From the NCBI RefSeq assembly GCF_002266465.3, contig NZ_CP029427.2, forward strand, positions 248,001-312,000: DNA of 64,000 nucleotides, in the 5' to 3' direction. Both the position numbers and the translations under genes were made by a program. Position 1 is the stretch's first letter, and each line of letters starts with the position of its first letter. The notes beneath the pieces are model-generated. The model did not search any database, had not been told where the DNA came from, and was given only the letters and a program-made list of their open reading frames with translations. This DNA is from Bradyrhizobium symbiodeficiens (lineage in GTDB: Bacteria; Pseudomonadota; Alphaproteobacteria; Rhizobiales; Xanthobacteraceae). Of the stretch, positions 28,718 to 36,487 are shown one piece after another.

Positions 28718-29023
28718 ATGACCAAGTCTCTGACCAAGTCCTTCTCTGCCAGTATCCGCGACACCAGCCTGGCCCTCGGCTTTGCCGCCATCGTCTCGCT
28801 CGTCTCGACGACCTCGAGCTTCGCCTTTTCGGCCGAGGCGCAGCAGCAGTGCACCGGCGACGCCTTCCGCCTGTGCTCGTCGGAAATCCCCAACATCCCG
28901 AAGATCACGGCGTGCATGAAGAAGCATCGCGCGGATCTGAGCACCGGCTGCCGCGCCGTCATGGACAAGGATCTCGCCAAGGGCGCTTCGCGCAAGGTCG
29001 CTGACGCCCAGGACAGCCAGTAA
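28718..29023 (+). CDS. small secreted cysteine-rich protein (paralogue 1)
   Basis: A 101-residue protein from ATG 28718 with GGGAGC upstream. It has a long signal-like N terminus ending in 'SFAFSAEA' near residue 41. The mature part has four Cys in the pattern C-x(6)-RLC-x(13)-C-x(10)-C within 'CTGDAFRLCSSEIPN', 'KITACMKKHRADLSTGC'. It resembles the short cysteine-rich repeat found in Golgi-apparatus protein 1-like sequences, present singly here. The next gene encodes a shorter paralogue. The function is unknown; a periplasmic, disulfide-bonded protein is inferred. Confidence 0.82.
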   Translation: MTKSLTKSFSASIRDTSLALGFAAIVSLVSTTSSFAFSAEAQQQCTGDAFRLCSSEIPNIPKITACMKKHRADLSTGCRAVMDKDLAKGASRKVADAQDSQ

Positions 29024-29068
29024 CAGCACGCAACACTGTCTTGCGTCGGTTGGCTCCCCTCGCGACAG

Positions 29069-29089
29069 GCCCCGGCATCGAGCCGGGGC
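29069..29089 (+). terminator. GC hairpin between the two cysteine-rich genes
   Basis: GCCCCGGC (29069-29076) and GCCGGGGC (29082-29089) form an 8-pair stem with an ATCGA loop, 45 bases after the stop of the first paralogue. It has no T-run. Confidence 0.55.
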
Positions 29090-29191
29090 AACGCGGCGGC
29101 GCCATTGCAGCCCGACAACAAAGCCGTTGCGGCTGAGGGATCGTCGCACTAGCTTCGCCCGCACGTTCGTCCGGGCAAGAGGCATTACACG

Positions 29192-29404
29192 ATGACCAGA
29201 TTTCTTTTCATTCTTCCTTTGCTCCTCGGCGCATCGGTCGCATCCGCGCAGCAGCCGGGCCACGATGCCTGCGCGCGCGACGTCACCCGCTTCTGCCGCG
29301 CCGTGATGAACAATGGCGATGGCGCCGTGCTCGCCTGCCTGAAAGAGAATCGCGCCCGACTCAGCAAGGGCTGCGACAAGGTGCTCAAGGAGCACGGGCA
29401 GTAA
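29192..29404 (+). CDS. small secreted cysteine-rich protein (paralogue 2)
   Basis: The 70-residue protein has a signal peptide 'MTRFLFILPLLLGASVASA' and a mature part of about 50 residues. Its spacing C-x(7)-C-x(13)-C-x(10)-C in 'CARDVTRFCRAVMNNGDGAV' and 'ACLKENRARLSKGC' matches paralogue 1, with the shared R-x-C, C-[LM]-K and R-x2-LS-x-GC positions. Both genes run the same way, 168 bases apart, so a local duplication followed by divergence is likely. The function is unknown. Confidence 0.8.
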   Translation: MTRFLFILPLLLGASVASAQQPGHDACARDVTRFCRAVMNNGDGAVLACLKENRARLSKGCDKVLKEHGQ

Positions 29405-29411
29405 ACACACC

Positions 29412-29458
29412 CTCGTCATTCCGGGGCGCGCCGTAAGGCGCGAGCTCGGAATGACGAG
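29412..29458. repeat. palindromic repeat / likely bidirectional terminator
   Basis: CTCGTCATTCCG (29412-29423) and CGGAATGACGAG (29447-29458) are perfect 12-base arms. Inside, GCGCGCC-GTAA-GGCGCG makes a second stem. It lies between converging genes, filling nearly the whole gap. A diverged copy (CGTCATTTCGGGGCGCGCG) is at 58461. Confidence 0.8.
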
Positions 29459-29460
29459 AG

Positions 29461-31149
29461 TTACGTGCTGCTTCCCGCCGCGGAGGCGACCACCGGCAGC
29501 ACCTCGGCACTCGCACGATCCGGCGTCTCCTCGTTCCAGCGCACCGAGCCGAACGGACGCTCCAGCATGCGGCGGATCCGCACCGGCTCGGGACCGATGT
29601 GGAAAGCGATCGCCTGCTGGTGCAGCGCGCGTTCGGACTGGGTCGAGCGGTTGCGCTGGCGTAAGTAGTCGAACCAGGTCGGGCAATGATAGCGCTCGGT
29701 CCACAATTCGGGATCGGCGATGTCGCGCGCGATCGACCAGCCATAGGCGCCGTTGCGTTGCCTCGAGAGCTGCACGTCCTGCATCACGTTGTGGAAGGCG
29801 CGCGCGTTCTCCTGGGACACACGGTATTCGATCTCCACCACCAGCGGCCCGCTGCGGCCGGTGATCGACAGCTTGACCTCGGGATCGGCGAGCACGTCAG
29901 CGTCCTCGTTGCGGGCGCCGACGCGCGGCATGGTGAGCCAGATCCCGAGCAGCGGCGAGACCAGCATCAGGCCTGCCGCCGTCAGCAGCGCGGCCTCGAC
30001 GCCGGCATAGTCGGTGAGATGGCCCCAGCCCCAGGCACCGATGGCGATGCCGCCGGAGATCGAGGCCTGGAACGCCGCGAGCGAGCGGCCGGCGACCCAA
30101 CGCGGCGCCGAGAGCTGCACGCCGATGTTGAACAGCGCGATCGCCGCCATCCAGACCGCGCCGGCCAAAACCAGCGCCGTCGCCGTCAGCACCGGCTCGG
30201 TGCTCACTGCGAGGGCGGCCATCGCGAACGCCATCGAGATGGTGCAGGCGCGGATCGCGGCCTCACCGCTCATGCGCTTGCGCAATTCGTGGATGTTGAG
30301 TGCGCCGATCACCGCGCCCATGCCGAAGGCGCCGAGCATGATGCCGTAGGTCTGTGCACCACCATGCAAGAGGTCGCGCGCGACCAGCGGCATCAGCGCC
30401 ATGATCGCGCCGCCGATCAGGCCCATCACCAGCGTGCGCAGCAGCACGATCTTGATAGGCGGTGAATTGGTGATGTAGCGGAAGCCCGACACCATGGCGC
30501 GGTTGAGCTTCTCCCGCGGCAGGCGCGATGGTTCGGTGTTACGGCGCCACAGCAGCAGCACCACCAGCAGCGGCAGATAGAGGAGCGCGTTGCAGGCGAA
30601 CGCGGCCACAGCGCCGAGCGAGGCGACAATGACGCCGCCGACCGCGGGACCGAAGCTGCGGGCGATGTTGTAGCTGATGCCGTTCAACGCAACGGCCGAG
30701 GGCAGCGCGTCGGGCGGCACCTGCTCGCTGACCGAAGACTGCCATGCCGGGCCGAACAGCGCGTTGCCGCTGCCCACCACGAAGCAGAAGGCGAGCAGCG
30801 CTTCGGGGGTGATGAGGTTGAACCCGGCCAGCACCGTCAGAGCCGTCGCGCCGGTGAGTGCAACCATCAGCGAGACCAGGGTGACGATGCGGCGGTCATA
30901 CATGTCCGCGATGGCGCCGGCCGGCATCGAGATCAGCATGATCGGCAGCATCAAGGCGGTCTGCACCAGCGCCACCTTGTCCGCCGAGGCCGCCATCTGC
31001 GTCATCGCCCAGGCCGCGCCGACGCCCTGGATCAGGAGGCCGAGATTGGAGAGCAGGCTGGCGAGCCAGATGCGCCGGAACACGGTGTACCGCAGAGGCG
31101 CGGTGATGCCGTCGGCGGCGATCTTCTGGCGGTTAGTCTGCTCGGTCAT
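29461..31149 (-). CDS. MFS transporter with soluble C-terminal extension
   Basis: This 562-residue protein starts at ATG 31147-31149 after AAGGGG. Residues about 1-425 form a 12-helix MFS of the EntS/MFS_3 type ('LRYTVFRRIWLASLLSNLG', 'GAIADMYDRRIVTLVSLMVA'). The last 115 residues are soluble. They include 'LVVEIEYRVSQENARAFHNV' and 'ELWTERYHCPTWFDYLRQRN', which resemble a ferredoxin-like antibiotic-biosynthesis-monooxygenase fold. Family relatives export siderophores or drugs. The extension may sense or bind cargo on the cytosolic side. It is divergent from the secreted hydrolase, across a tandem repeat. Confidence 0.87.
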   Translation of the reverse strand: MTEQTNRQKIAADGITAPLRYTVFRRIWLASLLSNLGLLIQGVGAAWAMTQMAASADKVALVQTALMLPIMLISMPAGAIADMYDRRIVTLVSLMVALTGATALTVLAGFNLITPEALLAFCFVVGSGNALFGPAWQSSVSEQVPPDALPSAVALNGISYNIARSFGPAVGGVIVASLGAVAAFACNALLYLPLLVVLLLWRRNTEPSRLPREKLNRAMVSGFRYITNSPPIKIVLLRTLVMGLIGGAIMALMPLVARDLLHGGAQTYGIMLGAFGMGAVIGALNIHELRKRMSGEAAIRACTISMAFAMAALAVSTEPVLTATALVLAGAVWMAAIALFNIGVQLSAPRWVAGRSLAAFQASISGGIAIGAWGWGHLTDYAGVEAALLTAAGLMLVSPLLGIWLTMPRVGARNEDADVLADPEVKLSITGRSGPLVVEIEYRVSQENARAFHNVMQDVQLSRQRNGAYGWSIARDIADPELWTERYHCPTWFDYLRQRNRSTQSERALHQQAIAFHIGPEPVRIRRMLERPFGSVRWNEETPDRASAEVLPVVASAAGSST

Positions 31150-31170
31150 ATCCCCTTCCAAACGGGCTGG

Positions 31171-31222
31171 CAGAAATGGTCTTCGGAAATGGTCCTGGGA
31201 GATGGTCTTGGGAAATGGTCTT
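31171..31222. repeat. four 13-bp tandem repeats in a divergent promoter region
   Basis: Units at 31171, 31184, 31197 and 31210 share the core GAAATGGTCTT, with one or two changes each. They lie 22-73 bases upstream of the MFS start (31149) and about 115 bases from the hydrolase start (31336). Direct repeats here could be an array of regulator sites or simple replication slippage. Confidence 0.8.
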
Positions 31223-31335
31223 GGAGTGATCCCGGGCGATTCCGGCAAATTCAGTGATGCCTGCGAAAGTCATTCGCTGTCCAGTGGTTAGGCCGCTATA
31301 AGCGGTGCAAAGAATTGGTTTGCCGGGAGGAACAT

Positions 31336-32709
31336 ATGAAGCTGTCGCGACGGACGATCCTGCAGGGGGCGGGCAGCTTGCCTTTCGCAATTGCGAGCTT
31401 GCGGACGGGCGCATGGGCCCAATCTGCGCCCGCCGCGGCGCCGGGCACCGAGGTGCCGCCGATCCTGTTCGTCCACGGCAATGGCGACTACGACGCGCTC
31501 TGGATGACGACGCTGTGGCGGATGGAATCCAACGGCATCGCGCGCGATCGCATGATGGCGATCAATTTCACCGATCCCAATGCGCGCACAGACGACAAGG
31601 TCGAGCAGGCGAACCGATCCTCGACCGAGGACCAGCGCCGCGAGCTTGCCGCTGCGATCGCGGAGCTGAAGCGCCGCACGGGTGCGCCTCGCGTGGCGCT
31701 GGTCGGCAGCTCGCGCGGCGGCTACGCGATCCGCAACGTGATCAAGAACGGCGGCGCCGGCGATGTCAGCCATGCCGTCTTGTGCGGCACGCCCAATCAC
31801 GGCGTGTTCGCCACCGACGACCAGCCCAACAACGAGTTCAACGGCCGCGGCGTATTCCTGCGCGGCCTGAACGAGGGCGAGAGCGAGGTGACGCCGGGTG
31901 TCGCCTTCCTCACATTGCGAAGCGACGGCATGGACAAATACGCCCAGGCCGACGGCCGTTTCATCGGCAAGCCCGGCACGTCGACCGGTGTCACCGTCGA
32001 AGGACCGGAGCTGAAGGGCGCCACCAATCTGGTGCTCGGCGCGCTCGACCATCGCGAGGTGGCGTTCCATCCGCGCGCCTTCCGCGAGATCTACAAATTC
32101 ATCGCGGGTCGCGAGCCCGCGCGCATTGCGATCATGCCGGACCCAAGCGTGCGGCTGAGCGGCCTTGTCACGGGGACGCCGGGCGGCGTGCCGACCAATC
32201 GCCCGGTGACGGGCGCAACCATCGATATCTTTCGCGTCGATCCTGAAACCGGAGAGCGCAACGGCGGTGCGCTGCACAGCGCGAAGACCGGTGCCGATGG
32301 CCGCTGGGGGCCGGCGCAGGTCGATCCCGCCTGGTCGCTTGAATTCGTGCTGACATCGCCGGACGCGCCGACGACGCATATCTACCGCTCGCCTTTCCCG
32401 CGCTCTTCCGACGTCGTGCATTTGCGCGCCGCGCGCCCGCTGGGGCCTGCTGACAAGGACGCAGCAGCTGTCGTGATCATGTCGCGGCCGAGGGGCTATT
32501 TCGGCCTGCCGCGGGATGTGGTGCTGCTCGACGGAAAGGAGCCGGCCGACGTCAAGCCGGGCGTGCCCACGGATTCGGCAGCAACCCTGCGGCTTCCCGC
32601 CGGCGGGGTTGGGCGCAAAATCGTGGCCGAGTTCGGCGAAGAACGAATTGTGGCGCGTGCCTGGCCTGCCCCGGAGAACAGGATTGCGATTGCCGAGCTG
32701 ACTTACTAG
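31336..32709 (+). CDS. Tat-exported alpha/beta hydrolase
   Basis: The product has 457 residues, and GGGAGGA sits five bases before the ATG. The twin-arginine signal 'SRRTILQGAGSLPFAIA' sends a folded protein to the periplasm. The hydrolase domain (about 45-270) has 'ILFVHGNGDYDALW' (oxyanion side), the nucleophile elbow 'VGSSRGGYA' and a late 'DHREVAFHPRAF', the likely His of the triad. The last 170 residues look like beta-sandwich modules ('TGATIDIFRVDPETGERNGG'). An esterase or depolymerase role is likely, but the substrate is unknown. The P450 gene follows after 31 bases, suggesting one operon. Confidence 0.85.
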   Translation: MKLSRRTILQGAGSLPFAIASLRTGAWAQSAPAAAPGTEVPPILFVHGNGDYDALWMTTLWRMESNGIARDRMMAINFTDPNARTDDKVEQANRSSTEDQRRELAAAIAELKRRTGAPRVALVGSSRGGYAIRNVIKNGGAGDVSHAVLCGTPNHGVFATDDQPNNEFNGRGVFLRGLNEGESEVTPGVAFLTLRSDGMDKYAQADGRFIGKPGTSTGVTVEGPELKGATNLVLGALDHREVAFHPRAFREIYKFIAGREPARIAIMPDPSVRLSGLVTGTPGGVPTNRPVTGATIDIFRVDPETGERNGGALHSAKTGADGRWGPAQVDPAWSLEFVLTSPDAPTTHIYRSPFPRSSDVVHLRAARPLGPADKDAAAVVIMSRPRGYFGLPRDVVLLDGKEPADVKPGVPTDSAATLRLPAGGVGRKIVAEFGEERIVARAWPAPENRIAIAELTY

Positions 32710-32740
32710 CTATTTGCCTGCGTCATATCGGGAGAGAGCC

Positions 32741-34111
32741 ATGAACATCGCCAGCGTGCGCAGGCCCATCATCCCTCCGGCGCCCCCGCGTGCGCCCGAC
32801 GACATGTCCTTCTTCGGCCGGCTTGCCGTGATCCGGCACAACATGATCGCGACGTGGGGGCAGCCCGCCTATGAGGAAGACGTCATCAAGGGGCGCTTCT
32901 TCCTCCACAACAGCTTCATCCTGAACCAGCCGGATGCAATCCGGCACGTCCTGCTCACCAATTACGAGAACTATACGCGCACGCCGGCGGGCATCCGCAT
33001 GCTGCGTCCCGTGCTGGGCGATGGTCTTCTGATCGCGGAAGGTCACTCATGGACGTTCCAGCGCCGCACGCTCGCGCCGGCCTTCACCCCGCGCGCCACC
33101 GCCAACCTCGTGCCGCACATGACGGCGGTGCTCGACGAGACCATTGCCAAGCTCGATACGCAGACGGGCGCGCCGGTCGATCTGCGCGAAATCATGCAGC
33201 GGATGACGCTGGAGATCGCCGGGCGCACGATGTTCTCGTTCGGCATGGACCGGCATGGCGCGACCTTGCGCAATTTCATCGTGGAATATGCGTCCCGGCT
33301 CGGACGGCCCTACTTCCTCGACATGCTGCTGCCGGTGTCGTGGCCGAGCCCGATGGATTTTGCCCGCGCCCGCTTCCGCAAGCGCTGGACCGAATTCGTC
33401 GCGATGTTGATCGCCGAGCGGCGTTCTGCCGGCAAGAAGGAAGGCGCGCCGCCGCGTGACCTGTTCGATCTCATGGACGCGGCGCGCGATCCGGAAACCG
33501 GCAAGGGCTTCTCCGACGAGCAGCTCGTCGACGAGGTCGCGACCATGATCCTGGCGGGTCACGAGACCACGGCGACGGCGCTGTTCTGGGCGCTCTATCT
33601 GCTCGCGCTCGATCCTGATACGCAGGAGGAAGTGGCGTCCGGGACGAGCGGCGAGCATCTCGACAGCATGGCCGACATCGACCGGCAGAAACTCACCCGT
33701 GCCGTGATCGACGAGACCATGCGGCTCTATCCTCCGGCCTTCCTGGTCGCGCGTGCCGCACGCGAAAAGGACAATGCGGCCGGAATCGAGATCGGCAAGG
33801 GCGACATCATCATGATCGCGCCATGGCTGCTGCATCGGCACGAGAAGCTATGGGATCAGCCGAACGCGTTCATTCCAAAGCGCTTCATGTCGGCGGAGGC
33901 GCCGGACCGCTTCGCCTATTTGCCGTTCGGCGCAGGGCCGCGCGTCTGCATCGGCGCGCCGTTCGCGCAAGCCGAATCCGTACTGGCGCTGGCCCGGCTG
34001 ATCGGCGCGTTCCGGGTCGAGCTCGCCGACCAGGCGAATCCCGTGATCCCGCTGGGCGTCGTCACGACCCAGCCGGACCACTCACCCATGTTCCGCATCA
34101 CACGTCGGTGA
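32741..34111 (+). CDS. cytochrome P450
   Basis: The 456-residue soluble P450 starts at ATG 32741 after GGGAGAGA. The I-helix oxygen-activation motif is 'ILAGHETTATALFW', the K-helix ExxR is 'IDETMRLYPPAF', and the heme loop 'FGAGPRVCIGAPFAQAES' supplies the axial Cys. The overall pattern, including 'AGHETT' and 'LRMLRPVLGDGLLIAEGHSW', resembles bacterial fatty-acid or terpene hydroxylases related to class E groups. Electrons would come from a separate reductase or ferredoxin; none is nearby. It probably shares a transcript with the Tat-exported hydrolase upstream, but the two act in different compartments. Confidence 0.94.
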   Translation: MNIASVRRPIIPPAPPRAPDDMSFFGRLAVIRHNMIATWGQPAYEEDVIKGRFFLHNSFILNQPDAIRHVLLTNYENYTRTPAGIRMLRPVLGDGLLIAEGHSWTFQRRTLAPAFTPRATANLVPHMTAVLDETIAKLDTQTGAPVDLREIMQRMTLEIAGRTMFSFGMDRHGATLRNFIVEYASRLGRPYFLDMLLPVSWPSPMDFARARFRKRWTEFVAMLIAERRSAGKKEGAPPRDLFDLMDAARDPETGKGFSDEQLVDEVATMILAGHETTATALFWALYLLALDPDTQEEVASGTSGEHLDSMADIDRQKLTRAVIDETMRLYPPAFLVARAAREKDNAAGIEIGKGDIIMIAPWLLHRHEKLWDQPNAFIPKRFMSAEAPDRFAYLPFGAGPRVCIGAPFAQAESVLALARLIGAFRVELADQANPVIPLGVVTTQPDHSPMFRITRR

Positions 34112-34162
34112 CGGGCTCCTCGTCTGGCCGATGGCGTGATCCACCCTAGATAGAGTCCCGCC

Positions 34163-35572
34163 ATGAGCGACATTCAGGCCCAGTTTTCCGTTCTCAAGCA
34201 GACCGCCGACGCCAAGGTGGTCGATGCGATTGCGCGTCTGATCGAGGACGGCGAGGATCACGAGCTCAACCGCGTCAATGTCCTCGACTTCGCCACGCAG
34301 CATGCCGTCGACGAAGAACACGCGATCTCGGCCTTCCTGCATGCGGCGCGGCTCGGGCTTTTCGATCTCGGCTGGAACGTACTGTGTCCCGGCTGCGGCG
34401 GCGTGCTCGGCGCGCATACGACGCTGAAGGCGCTCAAGCCCGACGACTATCACTGCGCGCTCTGCGCTTGCGGCTACAAGGCCTCCGTCGACGATCAGGT
34501 CGAGGTCTCCTTCACCGTGAATCCGCGGGTCCGGCGCATCGCGGCGCACGACCCCGATACGCTTCCGGTGTGGGAGTATTTCAAGCAGGTGTTCTGGAGC
34601 TCCGGCGTCGACTTCAACAAGGACTCGTTCGCGACGCTGGCGAACGAGGTGACGCTGGATACGATGGAGCTGCCGGCCGGCGAGAAGGCGACCATGTCGC
34701 TGCAACTGCCTGGTGACTTCGTCATCATTTTCGAGCCGGTGACGCACGCCGCCCATTTCATCGACGTCCAGGGCGAGCCGACCAAAGACCGCCAGCAACT
34801 CGCCATTATGTACAACAAGATGCAGGCCCCGACCGGAACCACGACCATGCGGCCGGGCCCGCTGCGGCTGTCGCTGGAGAACCAGGCCGGCGTGCGCGTG
34901 CTGCCGTCGGTGTTCATCGCGGCCGAAGCGCTCCACCATCTGATCGGCCAGCGCAAGCCGTTCCTCACCGCCAAGCGGATGCTGTCGAACCAGACCTTTC
35001 GCGATGTGTTCAAGGCGGACAATCTCAGTCTCGATCAGCGGCTCCAGATCACGTCGCTGACCTTCCTGTTCACCGATCTGAAGGGCTCGACCGCGCTCTA
35101 CGAGCGCGTCGGCGACCTCGCCGCGTTCGATCTCGTGCGTGCGCATTTCCATGCGCTGCTCGAGATCATTTCCTCCGAGAAGGGCGCGGTGGTGAAGACC
35201 ATCGGCGATGCCGTGATGGCGACCTTCGTCCGGCCCGAGCACGCCATCGTCGCGGGCCTGCGGATGCGATCGGCGATGGACGAGCTCAACAAGCGGCGCG
35301 GCACCGACGATCTCATCGTCAAGATCGGCATCCATGAAGGCCCCTGCCTCGCGGTGATGCTCAACGAGCGGCAGGATTATTTCGGCCAGACCGTCAACAT
35401 CGCCGCCCGCGTGCAGAGCCTGTCGACCGCGCAGGAGATCCACATCACCGGCCCGGTGCTCGATGCGCCGGCCGTGGCGGAAGTGCTGAAGCAGCGCGAG
35501 ATCAGGCCGATCCAGAAGCAGGCCGCATTGCGCGGCATCGCCGACAAGATGGTGGTGTACGAGATTCCTTGA
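34163..35572 (+). CDS. class III adenylate cyclase with N-terminal zinc-ribbon/DUF5939-like region
   Basis: The protein has 469 residues. The N-terminal 280 contain a zinc ribbon (Cys75-x2-Cys78 and Cys98-x2-Cys101) followed by a beta-rich region typical of the DUF5939 cyclase-associated domain. The C-terminal cyclase domain has metal Asp305 in 'FTDLKGST' and Asp349 in 'KTIGDAVMA'. Lys345 and Asp406 ('DYFGQTVN') are the adenine-selecting pair, and Asn412 and Arg416 ('VNIAAR') are the transition-state residues. All residues needed for cAMP synthesis are present. There is no membrane segment, so it is a cytosolic enzyme. Confidence 0.92.
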   Translation: MSDIQAQFSVLKQTADAKVVDAIARLIEDGEDHELNRVNVLDFATQHAVDEEHAISAFLHAARLGLFDLGWNVLCPGCGGVLGAHTTLKALKPDDYHCALCACGYKASVDDQVEVSFTVNPRVRRIAAHDPDTLPVWEYFKQVFWSSGVDFNKDSFATLANEVTLDTMELPAGEKATMSLQLPGDFVIIFEPVTHAAHFIDVQGEPTKDRQQLAIMYNKMQAPTGTTTMRPGPLRLSLENQAGVRVLPSVFIAAEALHHLIGQRKPFLTAKRMLSNQTFRDVFKADNLSLDQRLQITSLTFLFTDLKGSTALYERVGDLAAFDLVRAHFHALLEIISSEKGAVVKTIGDAVMATFVRPEHAIVAGLRMRSAMDELNKRRGTDDLIVKIGIHEGPCLAVMLNERQDYFGQTVNIAARVQSLSTAQEIHITGPVLDAPAVAEVLKQREIRPIQKQAALRGIADKMVVYEIP

Positions 35573-35584
35573 GGGATGGTCGAT

Positions 35585-35601
35585 GGCGGCTCCAAGCCGC
35601 C
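35585..35601 (+). terminator. short GC hairpin after the cyclase gene
   Basis: GGCGGCT (35585-35591), loop CCA, and AGCCGCC (35595-35601) lie 13 bases past the cyclase stop codon. The stem is perfect but no T-run follows. Confidence 0.5.
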
Positions 35602-35758
35602 CTGGAATAGGCCAGCCATGACGGTGAATGAGGCACCGAGATTGCGGAAACGTAATGCAGCGCGCGGAACTGACGCACGTTGCGCCGGTTGAGTTTCCTG
35701 CTCATATAATGCTGGTAGCGGCCGCGCTTCGCGGCTGTATCAATTTCGGTAGGACCTT

Positions 35759-36247
35759 ATGCTCGACGGCCTGCGCCAATTCATCGCCGACATTGTCGCC
35801 CCCCACGACCAGAACCGCACCTTCGGTGACAGCGATTATCGGTTGGCTGCCACCGCGCTGCTGGTCCACGTGGTCTCGCTGGACGGCCAGCCGAGCGCGG
35901 GTGAGCAGCGCAAGCTGCACAGCCTGATCGAAAGCCATTTTGGGCTCGATCGCGGCACTGCGGATCGCCTGATTGCGGACGCCACCCAGGTCGAGGGCGA
36001 GGCGGTGGACCTCTATCACTTCACCAGTGTCATCATGCGCTCGCTCGACGAAGAGGGCCGCAAGCGCATCGTCCGGATGATGTGGGAGCTGGTCTATGCC
36101 GACGGCCAGGTCTCCGAATTTGAAGACAACGTCGTCTGGCGCGCCTCCGACCTGCTCGGAATCTCCCAGCGCGACCGGATCGACCTGAAGCATGCGGTGG
36201 CTGAGCGCGCCGCTGGTCAGGTGAAGGACAGCGCCGTCGGCGGCTGA
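35759..36247 (+). CDS. TerB-family protein
   Basis: This 162-residue helical protein belongs to the TerB (tellurite-resistance-like) superfamily. 'LAATALLVHVVSLDGQPSAG' and 'MMWELVYADGQVSEFEDNVV' are the two duplicated acidic helix-loop-helix halves that bind metal ions. The start ATG 35759 has AGGA eight bases upstream. No tellurite genes (terC, terD) adjoin it. In Rhizobiales this single-gene form is common and has no assigned role. Confidence 0.88.
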   Translation: MLDGLRQFIADIVAPHDQNRTFGDSDYRLAATALLVHVVSLDGQPSAGEQRKLHSLIESHFGLDRGTADRLIADATQVEGEAVDLYHFTSVIMRSLDEEGRKRIVRMMWELVYADGQVSEFEDNVVWRASDLLGISQRDRIDLKHAVAERAAGQVKDSAVGG

Positions 36248-36433
36248 TCCGCGCAAACCGCCGGATGGCCGGTTGTACTGACCACATGGCGAAACTTTAA
36301 TGTAGGTGCCGCCCGTCCGGCTCCGGATTCATCCGTAAATACCCGGTTTCCTGCTCCCCCTGTCGCCCGCTCAAGCGGCCATGCGGCCGACGCCGCTTGC
36401 CTGTCGCGCACGGCTTGTGCTCTCGTTCCGCCA

Positions 36434-36465
36434 TTGCGGGGCCAGGAACTTGCGGGGCCAAGAAC
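36434..36465. repeat. 16-bp tandem duplication upstream of the SDR gene
   Basis: TGCGGGGCCAGGAACT (36434-36449) is followed directly by TGCGGGGCCAAGAACT (36450-36465), with one mismatch. It lies 22 bases before the GTG start of the SDR gene, in its leader or promoter. Confidence 0.8.
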
Positions 36466-36487
36466 TTCAATTCGAGAGACTTCTATC

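Noticed and set aside
31171..31222. Possible CRISPR array
   Set aside because: The units are contiguous 13-mers without spacers, and no cas gene is present. No regularly spaced repeat of 25-40 bases occurs anywhere in the window.
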